DNA of 25,134 nucleotides from NCBI GenBank assembly GCA_005800795.1, contig SYEN01000020.1, positions 1-25,134 on the forward strand, read 5' to 3'. The stretch comes from Burkholderiales bacterium (lineage in GTDB: Bacteria > Pseudomonadota > Gammaproteobacteria > Burkholderiales > SG8-41). The translations under genes and the position numbers were made by a program. Below, piece by piece: positions 8,190-16,217 of the stretch. Position 1 is the stretch's first letter. Every line of letters begins with the position of its first letter. A model generated the notes under the pieces. The model was not told the origin of the DNA and did not search any database. It worked only from the letters and a program-made list of their open reading frames with translations.

Positions 8190-8208
8190 CGCGCCAAAAT
8201 TTGGCGCG
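8190..8208 (-). promoter_or_regulatory. Perfect palindrome, candidate operator
   Basis: The 19-bp CGCGCCAAAATTTGGCGCG has two 9-bp arms that pair exactly around a single central base. It lies 25 bp upstream of the Bug start at 8165. On the minus strand a possible -10 hexamer, TAGAAT (8214-8219), stands just before it, which would put the palindrome over the transcription start. I infer a dimeric repressor site; no regulator gene is adjacent. Confidence 0.45.
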
Positions 8209-8247
8209 GCCAAATTCTATCTTAAAATTCTTCGCGACCCGCTTTGA

Positions 8248-9450
8248 TCAAGCTGCTTTCGCCCGGCCCACCGGCACCACGCCCAGGTGAATCAGCAGTG
8301 CCAACAACGAAGCGGTCATGGCAATCGCGCACACCGCCAGCCAGCCATATGACGCAAATGCCATGCTCGTGAGAAACGCGCCCACGGCGTTGCCACACCA
8401 CACGTGCATGCCGAAAATGGTATTGGCGCGCGCGCGTGAATCCGGCACGGCGGCGTTGATCAGCGTTTGGTTGGCAACCATCGCGGTACGCAGCCCGCAA
8501 TCAAGCAGGATCGCACCCAGCACCACGAACACGATCGACCATGCCGCGAAGCCGAACACCAGCCACGCGGCGATCATGCCGCACACGCCCGTGGTCACCA
8601 CGGGCACGGCGCCGGAGCGATCCATCCAGCGCCCGGCGGGCCGCGCCGCCAGTATGCCCGCCGCGCCCGGTATGCCGATCAAGCCGGCTTCGGTCGACCC
8701 GACGTGATGCAGCAGCGCCATCATCGGCGCAACCACCGCCCAGAAACCGCCGTAACAGATGCCCAGCAAAAACTGGATTGACGCAGCGCGGCGTACATTG
8801 CCATGGCGGCGGAAGATCGCGAATATCGACGCCAGCAGTTCGTGATAGCGCAAATGCGTGGTCGCGCGCGTTGGCGGCAACCACGCGAGCAGCGCCAGTA
8901 CTAACAGCACAAGCATGCCGGTGGAAAACACATAGCTCCAGCGCCAACCCAGATGCGTGGCGATCAGGCCGCCAGCGATGCGCGCGAACAGGATGCCGAT
9001 AAACATCGCCATCAGTTGCGTGCCCACCGCGCGCCCGCGGTGCTGCGGTGGAGCAATGTCCACCACGATGGAAATGAAAATCAGGCCCACCGAAGAACAC
9101 GCACCGGTGACCAGACTCGCCGCCGCCAGCACAGCAATCGACGGCGCCGCGGCCATCACCGCCTGCGCGACGCCCAGCCCGCTGATCATGGCAATAATGA
9201 GCCAGCGCTTGTTAACGCGGTCGCCCAGCGGCACAAATAGCGACACGCCCACCAGCATGCCACCAAACGACAAGGTGGGCACCCAGCCTACGGCAGCAGG
9301 GCTTGCCTGAAACTCACTGGCGATGCGCGCCAACCTCGGCGTCTGATAATGAATGCCGCCGGCAATCACGAACGCGGCACCAATCAACAGCGCGATCAAG
9401 GCGCGTTCGTTGATGACTGTCGTGGTGCTGCCGGCGCTGTTATCAGACAA
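8248..9450 (-). CDS. MFS transporter, 12 membrane segments
   Basis: The product is 400 residues with about 12 hydrophobic segments. It carries the major-facilitator motif A as GDRVNKRWLI in the loop after the second segment, and a weaker counterpart (GRWMDRSGAVP) in the second half. It sits in the inner membrane and probably exports or imports a small organic molecule; the first half resembles multidrug-type exporters. The only start before the first membrane segment is TTG at 9450, because an in-frame stop (TAA) lies four codons upstream. Repeat copy c ends 10 bp before this TTG. A downstream Bug receptor on the same strand might share its mRNA, but Bug proteins do not normally work with MFS carriers. 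Substrate unknown. Confidence 0.9.
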   Translation of the reverse strand: MSDNSAGSTTTVINERALIALLIGAAFVIAGGIHYQTPRLARIASEFQASPAAVGWVPTLSFGGMLVGVSLFVPLGDRVNKRWLIIAMISGLGVAQAVMAAAPSIAVLAAASLVTGACSSVGLIFISIVVDIAPPQHRGRAVGTQLMAMFIGILFARIAGGLIATHLGWRWSYVFSTGMLVLLVLALLAWLPPTRATTHLRYHELLASIFAIFRRHGNVRRAASIQFLLGICYGGFWAVVAPMMALLHHVGSTEAGLIGIPGAAGILAARPAGRWMDRSGAVPVVTTGVCGMIAAWLVFGFAAWSIVFVVLGAILLDCGLRTAMVANQTLINAAVPDSRARANTIFGMHVWCGNAVGAFLTSMAFASYGWLAVCAIAMTASLLALLIHLGVVPVGRAKAA

Positions 9451-9460
9451 AAGAGTTCTT

Positions 9461-9489
9461 AAAAATCATCAATTAAATCAATAGCTTAT
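9461..9489 (-). repeat. Boundary motif copy c
   Basis: Read on the minus strand, the core is TAAGCTATTGATTTAATT with an AT-rich tail; it is one of the more divergent copies. It ends 10 bp before the TTG start of the MFS gene. It lies in the 240-bp divergent region between the MFS gene and the Bug gene at 9691; I see nothing else notable in that region. Confidence 0.65.
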
Positions 9490-9690
9490 GAAGTTCCAAC
9501 AAAACGCCAACATCAACGGGCATGGCTGCCGCGCCGCCCATCGAATAGACGCGGGGTCGCCGGGCCATTATCGCATCGATGCCCCCAGCGCCTACCCATG
9601 CCCTGCCTGAATAAACGCCAGAAGTGATACATTGAGAAGCGGATGCCGTCACTGCGGGCGGCGGCGCGCAACCAATATCCCGTTACCCTT

Positions 9691-10698
9691 ATGAAAAAAT
9701 TTCGCCTGGGTTCACGCAAAGGCTACGCCGCTGCCTGCGTGCTGACGTGCACGATGCACATGCCGTTACACACGTACGCACAGCCCGCAGCCAGTAAAGA
9801 AAATGCCTACCCCACGCGGCCGATCCGCGTGATTTCGGGTTTTCCGCCGGGGAGCAGCGTGGATGTGCTGGGGCGGTTCATGGCCAGCCGGCTCTCGGAA
9901 CGCCTTGGCCAGCAACTGGTGATCGACAACCGGCCAGGCGCATCCGGTACCATCGGCGCGGATATTGCAGCGCGCGCCACACCCGACGGCTACACGCTGT
10001 TCATTATGACCGCGTCGCAAATCATGAGCGTGCCGATTTTCAAGAAGCTGCCCTATGAACCGGTGAAATCGTTTACCGCCATCAGCCCCATCGGCGCCGG
10101 GCCGCTGATGCTGGTGTCGAACCCTTCGTTCGCACCGAAGACCGTGAAGGAGTTGATCGATCTGGCGAAGACCAAGCCTGACGCCGTGACGTATTCCTCG
10201 GCGGGCAACGGCAGCATCAATCATTACGTCGGCGCCATGTTCGGCAATGCCATCGGCTCTCGCATGCTGCACGTACCTCACAAGGGGGGTGCGCCGGCGT
10301 TTCTTGCGGCGATGGCGGGCGAAGTGAATTTGATGTTCGCCACGCTGCCACTGTCGCTGAATCAGATTCGCGCGGGCAAGGTCAAGGCTTTCGGCATCAC
10401 CGCGTTGAAGCGATCAGCCCTCGTGCCCAACGTGCCGCCGATTGCCGACACCCTTCCCGGCTTTGAAGGCACGACGTGGTGGGGCGTGGTGGGGCCGGCG
10501 GGACTGCCCGCACCCATTCTCAAGCGGTTGAATACAGAAATGGTCGGCATTCTCAAACACCCGGATTCGGCGCAGCGGCTCAGCGCGGAAGGCGCGGAGC
10601 CTTTGCCGATGTCGCCCACAGAGTATCAAACATTCCTGCAATTCGAACTCGATAAATGGACACGCGTGGCGCGCGAAATCGGTGTACGCGCCGATTGA
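9691..10698 (+). CDS. Bug/TctC-family periplasmic solute receptor (GSSVD loop)
   Basis: The product is 335 residues from the ATG at 9691, with a basic N-terminus (MKKFRLGSRK) and cleavage at TYA-Q (30/31). Hallmarks are VIDNRPGASG, ATPDGYTL, an HVPHKGGAP segment and a C-terminal DKWTRVAREIGV. The first ligand loop is GSSVD (54-58) instead of GGGTD, and Tyr in the usual VPYKG is His, so ligand choice may be distinct. An earlier in-frame ATG at 9643 exists. Neither start has a strong Shine-Dalgarno sequence; I prefer 9691 for its normal signal peptide. It is the first gene of a tight plus-strand set, 21 bp before the flavin oxidoreductase, which suggests that the receptor imports the substrate of that pathway. 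Confidence 0.92.
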   Translation: MKKFRLGSRKGYAAACVLTCTMHMPLHTYAQPAASKENAYPTRPIRVISGFPPGSSVDVLGRFMASRLSERLGQQLVIDNRPGASGTIGADIAARATPDGYTLFIMTASQIMSVPIFKKLPYEPVKSFTAISPIGAGPLMLVSNPSFAPKTVKELIDLAKTKPDAVTYSSAGNGSINHYVGAMFGNAIGSRMLHVPHKGGAPAFLAAMAGEVNLMFATLPLSLNQIRAGKVKAFGITALKRSALVPNVPPIADTLPGFEGTTWWGVVGPAGLPAPILKRLNTEMVGILKHPDSAQRLSAEGAEPLPMSPTEYQTFLQFELDKWTRVAREIGVRAD

Positions 10699-10719
10699 AT
10701 CAACCCTGGAGCCAGACTC

Positions 10720-11766
10720 ATGAAATTCAGCAATTTTCTGTTTACCGCCTCGATGGATCCCGCGAAAGACGATCAAGTCATCGATGAGGCGTTGCGCGAA
10801 GGCCGGCTGTGCGATGAACTCGGCATGGATATGCTGTGGTTGGCCGAACATCACTTTGACGGTATTTGCGCGTATGTGGATCCGGTGACGTTTGCCGCGG
10901 CGCTCGCCGTCAGCACCCAGCAGATCCATATCGGCTTTGCCGTGGCGCAGATGTCGCTGCATCACCCGATCCGCATGGCCGAACAAATGGCGCTGATCGA
11001 TAACATCAGCAAGGGCCGTCTGCTGGTGGGACTGGGGCGCGGCACCGCGTACAACGTCTACGACTATCAGGGCTACGGCATCGATCCGAAAGAGGCCTAC
11101 GAGCGCCTGCTCGAATCCGAAGACATCATGATCAAGGCCTGGACCACGGAGAATTACCGGCATCAGGGCAAATACTGGGACATACAGCTGCCGCAACTGC
11201 GGCCACGGCCGTTCTCAAAGCCTCACCCGCCCATCGTGCGTGCGTGCTCGGGCGAGGAGGCCATGCTTGGCATGGCGCGCGAAGGGCGGCCCTTCCTGAT
11301 GAACATTCAGACCAATGAGACGACAAAACATCGCATGGATTTGTACCGCAAGACGATGCGCGACAGCGGCTATGACGACGCGCATGTCGCGGGTTGCGTG
11401 GACAATACGTGGGTATGGCGCAACATTTTCGTCGGCGAAACCGACGCCGAAGCCGAACGTATCGCCATGCCGGCGTGGAACGTGCAGCAGGAATTTCGCG
11501 CGGCCATGCGCAAACGCGTCTATGCGGAACAGGGCCTGCTGCTGAAGGAAGAGAAAACCACGCCCGCGCGCGACCAGCAGCAGCATTCGATCCTCTGCGG
11601 CTCGCCGGATACTGTGGCGGAAGCCATTGCCGACATCGACAAGATCGGCGTCGGCGGCCTGATACTGGTATTTCGGCTGGGGCCGATGCCTTATGAGGTG
11701 GCCGAGCACAGCATCAAACTCTTCATGCAAAAAGTCGCACCACAATTTCAACGGAAAACATCATGA
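10720..11766 (+). CDS. LLM-class (bacterial luciferase-like) flavin-dependent oxidoreductase
   Basis: The product is 348 residues. It has the luciferase-like TIM-barrel pattern: an opening strand (MKFSNFLF), MLWLAEHHFDG, VSTQQIHIGFAVAQMSLHHPIRMAEQMALID, KGRLLVGLGRG, and a late CGSPDTVAEAI. Family members use reduced FMN and O2 to oxygenate organic substrates, or use F420; in this lineage FMNH2 is more likely. No separate flavin reductase is encoded nearby. GGAG lies 8 nt before the ATG. Its stop overlaps the start of the CaiB gene by 4 nt (ATGA), a strong sign of translational coupling. I infer that it oxidises either the acid taken up by the upstream Bug protein or its CoA thioester. Substrate unknown. 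Confidence 0.92.
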   Translation: MKFSNFLFTASMDPAKDDQVIDEALREGRLCDELGMDMLWLAEHHFDGICAYVDPVTFAAALAVSTQQIHIGFAVAQMSLHHPIRMAEQMALIDNISKGRLLVGLGRGTAYNVYDYQGYGIDPKEAYERLLESEDIMIKAWTTENYRHQGKYWDIQLPQLRPRPFSKPHPPIVRACSGEEAMLGMAREGRPFLMNIQTNETTKHRMDLYRKTMRDSGYDDAHVAGCVDNTWVWRNIFVGETDAEAERIAMPAWNVQQEFRAAMRKRVYAEQGLLLKEEKTTPARDQQQHSILCGSPDTVAEAIADIDKIGVGGLILVFRLGPMPYEVAEHSIKLFMQKVAPQFQRKTS

Positions 11767-12941
11767 CCCAGGCACTCACTGGAATACGCGTCCTCGACAT
11801 GACGCACAATCAGGCAGGCCCTGCCTGTGCGCAGATGCTGGGTTTCCTCGGCGCTGACGTGATCAAGCTCGAGGAACCCAGAGGCGGCGACATTGCGCGC
11901 GCGCAGAACAATGACGAGCTGTTCTTCCTCGCGTTTAACGCCAACAAGCGCAGCCTCACGCTAAACCTGAAAACCGATGAAGCGAAGGCGCATTTCAAGA
12001 AGATCATCACCCAATCGGACGTGCTGCTCGAAAATTTCGGCCCCGGTGCGCTCGACCGTATGGGGCTGGGATGGAAGGAACTGCAAAAAATCAATCCGCG
12101 CCTGATTTACGCCACCATCAAGGGCTTCGGCACCCATGGACCGCACGCGCACATGAAAAGTTTCGAACCAATTGCGCAGGCGATGGGCGGCGCAATGAGC
12201 GTCACCGGCTTTGCCGATGGACCGCCGACGTTCAACTGGCCCTCGATCGGCGACAACGGCACTGGCATGCACATGGCTATTGCCATACTTGCCGCGCTGA
12301 ATCAACGCCATGCCACCGGACGCGGCCAGCATGTCGAGGTATCGATGCAGGAGGCGGTATTGAATCTGATCCGCATCAGCCTTCGCGAGCATCAACGCAA
12401 TGGCGTGCCGGAGCGCACCGGGAACCAACTCGGGAAAACCGTGCCTGGAACCGCCTACCCGTGTGCGCCCGGGGGCCCGAACGACTGGGTGTATATCTAC
12501 GCCCCGCCGCAGATGTGGGGCGCGGTGTGCACGGTGCGGGGACGCCCCGAACTCGAAAACAACCCGCTGTTTAAAACTGCAAACGACCGCTGGACAAATC
12601 GCGCGGCACTCGACGCCATTGTCAGCGAATGGACATCCGCGCGCAGCAAATATGAAGCCATGAAACTGATGGGCGATGCCGGTGTGCCGGCAGGCGCATG
12701 CCAGGACACTGGCGAAGTGCTGGCCGATCCACACTTGAAGGCGCGCGACATGATCGTCGATCTGGAGTATCCGCCGCGCGGCAAATTCAAAACCGTGGGG
12801 TGCCCGCTGAAACTCTCCGATTCGCAGGTGAGCATTACGCGCCCACCGATGCTGGGCGAACACACCGAGAGCGTATTGAAAGAATTGTGCGGGGTGGCGG
12901 CGGCGGACGTACAGCGCATGAAGCAGGGCGGCGTCGTGTAA
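11763..12941 (+). CDS. Class III (CaiB/BaiF) CoA-transferase
   Basis: The product is 392 residues, the usual size for a single family unit. These enzymes move CoA from an acyl-CoA donor to a carboxylic acid through an aspartyl-CoA intermediate. Seen here are the opening GIRVLDMTHNQAGPACAQ, GADVIKLEEP, VLLENFGPGALDRMGLG, NPRLIYATIKGFG, and SIGDNGTG with the expected catalytic Asp at 164, then GRGQHVEVSMQEA. The start overlaps the stop of the flavin oxidoreductase gene by 4 nt. The next gene, a double transferase, begins 28 bp after its stop. Together they suggest one pathway in which acids are activated as CoA thioesters. The acid and CoA donor cannot be read from sequence. Confidence 0.93.
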   Translation: MTQALTGIRVLDMTHNQAGPACAQMLGFLGADVIKLEEPRGGDIARAQNNDELFFLAFNANKRSLTLNLKTDEAKAHFKKIITQSDVLLENFGPGALDRMGLGWKELQKINPRLIYATIKGFGTHGPHAHMKSFEPIAQAMGGAMSVTGFADGPPTFNWPSIGDNGTGMHMAIAILAALNQRHATGRGQHVEVSMQEAVLNLIRISLREHQRNGVPERTGNQLGKTVPGTAYPCAPGGPNDWVYIYAPPQMWGAVCTVRGRPELENNPLFKTANDRWTNRAALDAIVSEWTSARSKYEAMKLMGDAGVPAGACQDTGEVLADPHLKARDMIVDLEYPPRGKFKTVGCPLKLSDSQVSITRPPMLGEHTESVLKELCGVAAADVQRMKQGGVV

Positions 12942-12969
12942 TCCACAGAGTTTAACGTCGGGAGTAGCC

Positions 12970-15210
12970 ATGGCAGGGATTCTGGAAGGCAGTCGCGTTA
13001 TCGATTTTGGCCAATACATCGCCGGGCCTATGGCCGCTATGCTATTGGGTGATCAAGGTGCGGATGTGATCCGCGTGGATCCGCCGGGCGGGCCGCGCTG
13101 GAACACACCGGCCAATGCCACCTGGAATCGTAACAAGCGCAGCATTGTTCTCGACCTCAAAAAGGACCCGGATCGCGAAACCGCGCGGCAATTGATCGCC
13201 GGCGCCGATGTGGTGATCGAAAACTTTCGCCCCGGTGTGATGGATCGCCTCGGCCTCGGGTCTGCGGCAATGACGGAAATCAACCCGCGCCTGATCTACT
13301 GTTCCCTGCCCGGCTTCGGCGCGGACGATCCGCGAGCGACAGTCAGAGCGTGGGAAGGCGTGCTGGGTGCGGCCACTGGCGCGTATCGAATGTCGGGCGG
13401 TGCACATCACGGCGGCGCGCAGCCGGTATACACCGTAATTCCCTACAGCTCCGCCTATGGCGCTTTTTTGTGCGCGGTGACAGTCGCCATGGCACTCAAT
13501 GCGCGGGCGCGCAGCGGCGTCGGTCAGCGCGTGGAGATTCCCTTGTTCGACGCGACTTTTTCCGTGGTGGGTGCACGTGGGCTGCTGGTGAACGGCAAGC
13601 CTGAAGAGGAACCTGCCTTCAACTGGAGCCGGCAACTACCCTGCAAGGATGACCGCTGGTTGATGTACGTGGCGAATAACAAACGCTTCGAGGCCTTTAT
13701 CAAAAGTATTGGCATGGACAAATGGCGCGATGCGAAACTGTCGCCCGAGGAACTCGCGCAAAAATTTGATGCCGTGATGCATACCCGTACGGCGAAAGAA
13801 TGGGAAGATGTCGTCGCGGAGATTGGCTCCGAGGGCGTGATCTGCCATTCCAGTGCGGAATGGCTGCAACACCCACAGGCGCTGACTTCGAAAATCATCG
13901 CGGATTTTGACGACCCGGAGCTGGGCCATTTCCGCGGACCGGGCATCAATACGCGACTGTCCGCAACACCCGGATCAGTACGCCGGCCCCGCGCGAAGCC
14001 CGACGCTGACCTGGCAGAAATCCTGAAAGAACTGGCCGCGCACAAGCCGGCGCCCACTACCGACGGGCAGGCAAGCGAAGCCCTGCTGAGCGCAGCGCTG
14101 CAAGGCGTGAAAGTAGTGGACTTGTGCATCGTGCTCGCCGGCCCCACTTGCGGTCGCACACTGGCGGAGTTCGGCGCGGATGTCGTCAAAATCGACAGCC
14201 CGCACACCCGCACCGTACTGCGGCACAACGACATTAATCGCGCCAAGCGCAGCATCCTCATCGATCTCAAAACCAAGGAAGGCTTGGCAATTTTCTGGAA
14301 ACTCGTCGATCAGGCCGACGTGGTACTGCAAAACTTCCGCAGCGGGGTAGCGGAAAAACTCGGTATCGACTACGAACGCGTGCGCGCGCGCCGGCCCGAC
14401 ATTGTTTATGGCTCGATGAACACCTTTGGGCATATCGGTCCCTATGCAGGCCGCCCCGGCCACGAACAGCTCGGCCAGGCGGTGTCAGGCATGCAGGTGC
14501 GTTATGGATCGGGCAAACCCGCCACCGCGCCTTTCGCCGCCAATGATTACGGCACGGGCCTGATGGCCTGTTACGGCGTGGCGCTGGCGCTGCTGCACCG
14601 CCGCCGCACGGGTCACGGACAGTTTGTTGACAGCGCCCTCGCTTACACCGCCACCATGCTGCAATCCGCGCTGCTACAGGAATACCCCGGCAAGCAATGG
14701 AACGAACCGCACGGGCAAGAGTCGCTGGGCAGCGGACCGCTCAATCGCATGTATCAGGCCAGTGACGGCTGGTTGTTCCTCGCCGCACGCGCAGACGAAC
14801 TCGCCCGCTGCACAGAACTCGCGGATCTCACCGGCCACGATGGCGCAAACCTCGAACGAACACTCGAAACACGCCTGCGCGGCCGCAGCGTTGCGGCATG
14901 GGTGGAAGCATTCACCAAGTCCGGCATCGGCGCGCATCGCGTCGTGCCCAGCCTCGTCGAATTGATGACTGATCCACTGGTGCAACAACGCGGTCTTGCC
15001 GTCACGCGTGATCACGAAGGCTTCGGCCCCATTACCACCACGGCACCGGGAGTGAGGCTCACACGCACGCCGATGAACATTGGTCGACCGGCACCCAAAC
15101 CCGGCTCGGATGCCGTCAGCGTACTGGCAGATATCGGCATGGGCGGCGAACTGGAGCGGTTGATCCGCGAGCGCGTAGTCGCAGTGGATGGCGTCAAGGC
15201 GGGCTGCTGA
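12970..15210 (+). CDS. Fused double CaiB/BaiF CoA-transferase; only second half keeps the catalytic Asp
   Basis: The product is 746 residues, about twice the family size, and contains two successive CaiB/BaiF units. Unit 1 (about 1-360) opens GSRVIDFGQYIAGPMAAML and has GADVIRVDPPGG, VVIENFRPGVMDRLGLG and GVGQRVEIPLFDA. Unit 2 (about 376-740) opens GVKVVDLCIVLAGPTCGRTL and has GADVVKIDSP, VLQNFRSGVAEKLGIDY and GHGQFVDSALAYTA. In unit 2 Asp526 lies in AANDYGTG, the catalytic position. In unit 1 the equivalent stretch, residues 158-164 (PYSSAYG), has no Asp. Tandem CaiB proteins are known, for example the DMSP-acting DddD, also active through one unit as far as I recall. GGAG precedes the ATG. 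The frame is open throughout, so this is a real fusion. The substrate is unknown. Confidence 0.92.
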   Translation: MAGILEGSRVIDFGQYIAGPMAAMLLGDQGADVIRVDPPGGPRWNTPANATWNRNKRSIVLDLKKDPDRETARQLIAGADVVIENFRPGVMDRLGLGSAAMTEINPRLIYCSLPGFGADDPRATVRAWEGVLGAATGAYRMSGGAHHGGAQPVYTVIPYSSAYGAFLCAVTVAMALNARARSGVGQRVEIPLFDATFSVVGARGLLVNGKPEEEPAFNWSRQLPCKDDRWLMYVANNKRFEAFIKSIGMDKWRDAKLSPEELAQKFDAVMHTRTAKEWEDVVAEIGSEGVICHSSAEWLQHPQALTSKIIADFDDPELGHFRGPGINTRLSATPGSVRRPRAKPDADLAEILKELAAHKPAPTTDGQASEALLSAALQGVKVVDLCIVLAGPTCGRTLAEFGADVVKIDSPHTRTVLRHNDINRAKRSILIDLKTKEGLAIFWKLVDQADVVLQNFRSGVAEKLGIDYERVRARRPDIVYGSMNTFGHIGPYAGRPGHEQLGQAVSGMQVRYGSGKPATAPFAANDYGTGLMACYGVALALLHRRRTGHGQFVDSALAYTATMLQSALLQEYPGKQWNEPHGQESLGSGPLNRMYQASDGWLFLAARADELARCTELADLTGHDGANLERTLETRLRGRSVAAWVEAFTKSGIGAHRVVPSLVELMTDPLVQQRGLAVTRDHEGFGPITTTAPGVRLTRTPMNIGRPAPKPGSDAVSVLADIGMGGELERLIRERVVAVDGVKAGC

Positions 15211-15227
15211 ACTCGCCTTGATTCAGC
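15206..15227. terminator. Inverted repeat between convergent genes
   Basis: Six-base arms GCTGAA and TTCAGC flank a 10-nt loop. The left arm overlaps the stop codon of the double transferase, and the repeat lies in the 20-bp gap to the convergent amidohydrolase gene. It could act as a weak bidirectional terminator. There is no T-run. Confidence 0.25.
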
Positions 15228-15230
15228 GGA

Positions 15231-16070
15231 CTACACCGGCCATCTGAACACGCGCGCCGCTGTGTCGTGCATCAGTTGCTGTACGTCGGCCGCCGGCAAA
15301 TAGGCGGCTGCGTATTTGCGAATAATGTCGGCGTTTTCTGCATAGGTGCCGCGGCACTTGCCCATGGTTTGCGTCTGGTCGGAAGCCCACATCAACCGCT
15401 CGGCACCAAAAGCCGCATGCACGCGCTTGATCAACGGGTGCAGGTCTTCATATTCGGGCGCGGCGCTGCCTGAAACCAGCGGCAGTGAAGACACTTTCAC
15501 GTGCACGTTGCGATAGCGCGCAAGGTCAATCATCGCCTTCATTTTGGCCTCGCGATCAGGGCCGGGCACAGCCCACGCGAAATGATCGACAATAAACGTA
15601 AGATTCGGATATTTGGCCAGCACCGGCTCCATCAACGCCGGGCCGTCGCGGGTCCACACCGCCACAGCCATGTCCTGATCAACACAGGCCTTCCACACGG
15701 GCTCCAGCGCGCCGTCGGCAAACAGCTTTTTGTGCTCGGGTTCGTTCATCGACAGGCGCAGACTGCACATGCCCGGCTGCTCCAGCCAGCGCGGCAGCAC
15801 CTTGAATTGCTCCGGCAGCGTTGGCACGAACCAGCCCATCACCCGAAAACGCCCGGGATACCTGGCCGCGGCCGCCTGCCCGCACGCTGGACTGCGATTG
15901 GGCGCAACGTTCGCCGCAGAAATCACCGCGCGGTCAATGCCTGCCTCGTCCATGAATTTGAGCATACGCTCGGCGGGCATCGGGTCGGGCAAATGCGCTT
16001 TCGCGCCCGCTTCCCATGGGTCTTGTGGGGTATTGGCATTCCAGATGTGGACTTGTGCGTCAGTGATCAT
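15231..16070 (-). CDS. Amidohydrolase family protein (TIM-barrel metal-dependent hydrolase)
   Basis: The product is 279 residues from the ATG at 16070, which has a strong AGGAGG just upstream. The frame runs on to 16199 but that extension has no family similarity. Metal-site motifs are DAQVHIW at the N-terminus (residues 4-10, His near the usual metal pair), FIVDHFAW in the middle and MWASDQTQT near the end, where the Asp is a typical catalytic ligand. The family (amidohydrolase-2 type) includes lactonases and decarboxylases such as gamma-resorcylate and 2-pyrone-4,6-dicarboxylate enzymes. I infer hydrolysis or decarboxylation of a cyclic or aromatic acid intermediate. It is cytosolic. It converges with the double transferase, so any joint pathway is inference. 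Confidence 0.9.
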   Translation of the reverse strand: MITDAQVHIWNANTPQDPWEAGAKAHLPDPMPAERMLKFMDEAGIDRAVISAANVAPNRSPACGQAAAARYPGRFRVMGWFVPTLPEQFKVLPRWLEQPGMCSLRLSMNEPEHKKLFADGALEPVWKACVDQDMAVAVWTRDGPALMEPVLAKYPNLTFIVDHFAWAVPGPDREAKMKAMIDLARYRNVHVKVSSLPLVSGSAAPEYEDLHPLIKRVHAAFGAERLMWASDQTQTMGKCRGTYAENADIIRKYAAAYLPAADVQQLMHDTAARVFRWPV

Positions 16071-16138
16071 AGATTCCTCCTCAATACTGAACAGCTTGCT
16101 GCCGGAATCGGCAATTCGATAGCTTGTGCCTTTGACTT

Positions 16139-16188
16139 CAAGTATAGCTTTGTACGTCCATTGTTCCCGCGCAATACATCTATACTTG
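16139..16188 (-). promoter_or_regulatory. Spaced inverted repeat upstream of the amidohydrolase
   Basis: Perfect 9-bp arms CAAGTATAG (16139-16147) and CTATACTTG (16180-16188) are separated by 32 bp, so their centres are 41 bp apart, about four helical turns. They lie roughly 70-120 bp before the amidohydrolase start. The spacing suits two half-sites bound on one face of the DNA by a looped or multimeric regulator. No regulator gene is adjacent. Confidence 0.35.
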
Positions 16189-16217
16189 GCACTATGCACT
16201 ATGCCCTTGGGCAGAGA

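Noticed and set aside
9513..9719. Possible 68-residue minus-strand gene between the MFS and Bug genes
   Set aside because: It overlaps the Bug start, has an Arg-rich composition typical of shadow frames in GC-rich DNA, and shows no recognisable motif or ribosome site.
12970..15210. Double CaiB as an assembly error joining two genes
   Set aside because: The frame is open without a stop, the linker (about 360-376) is ordinary coding sequence, and the two units are clearly different in sequence.
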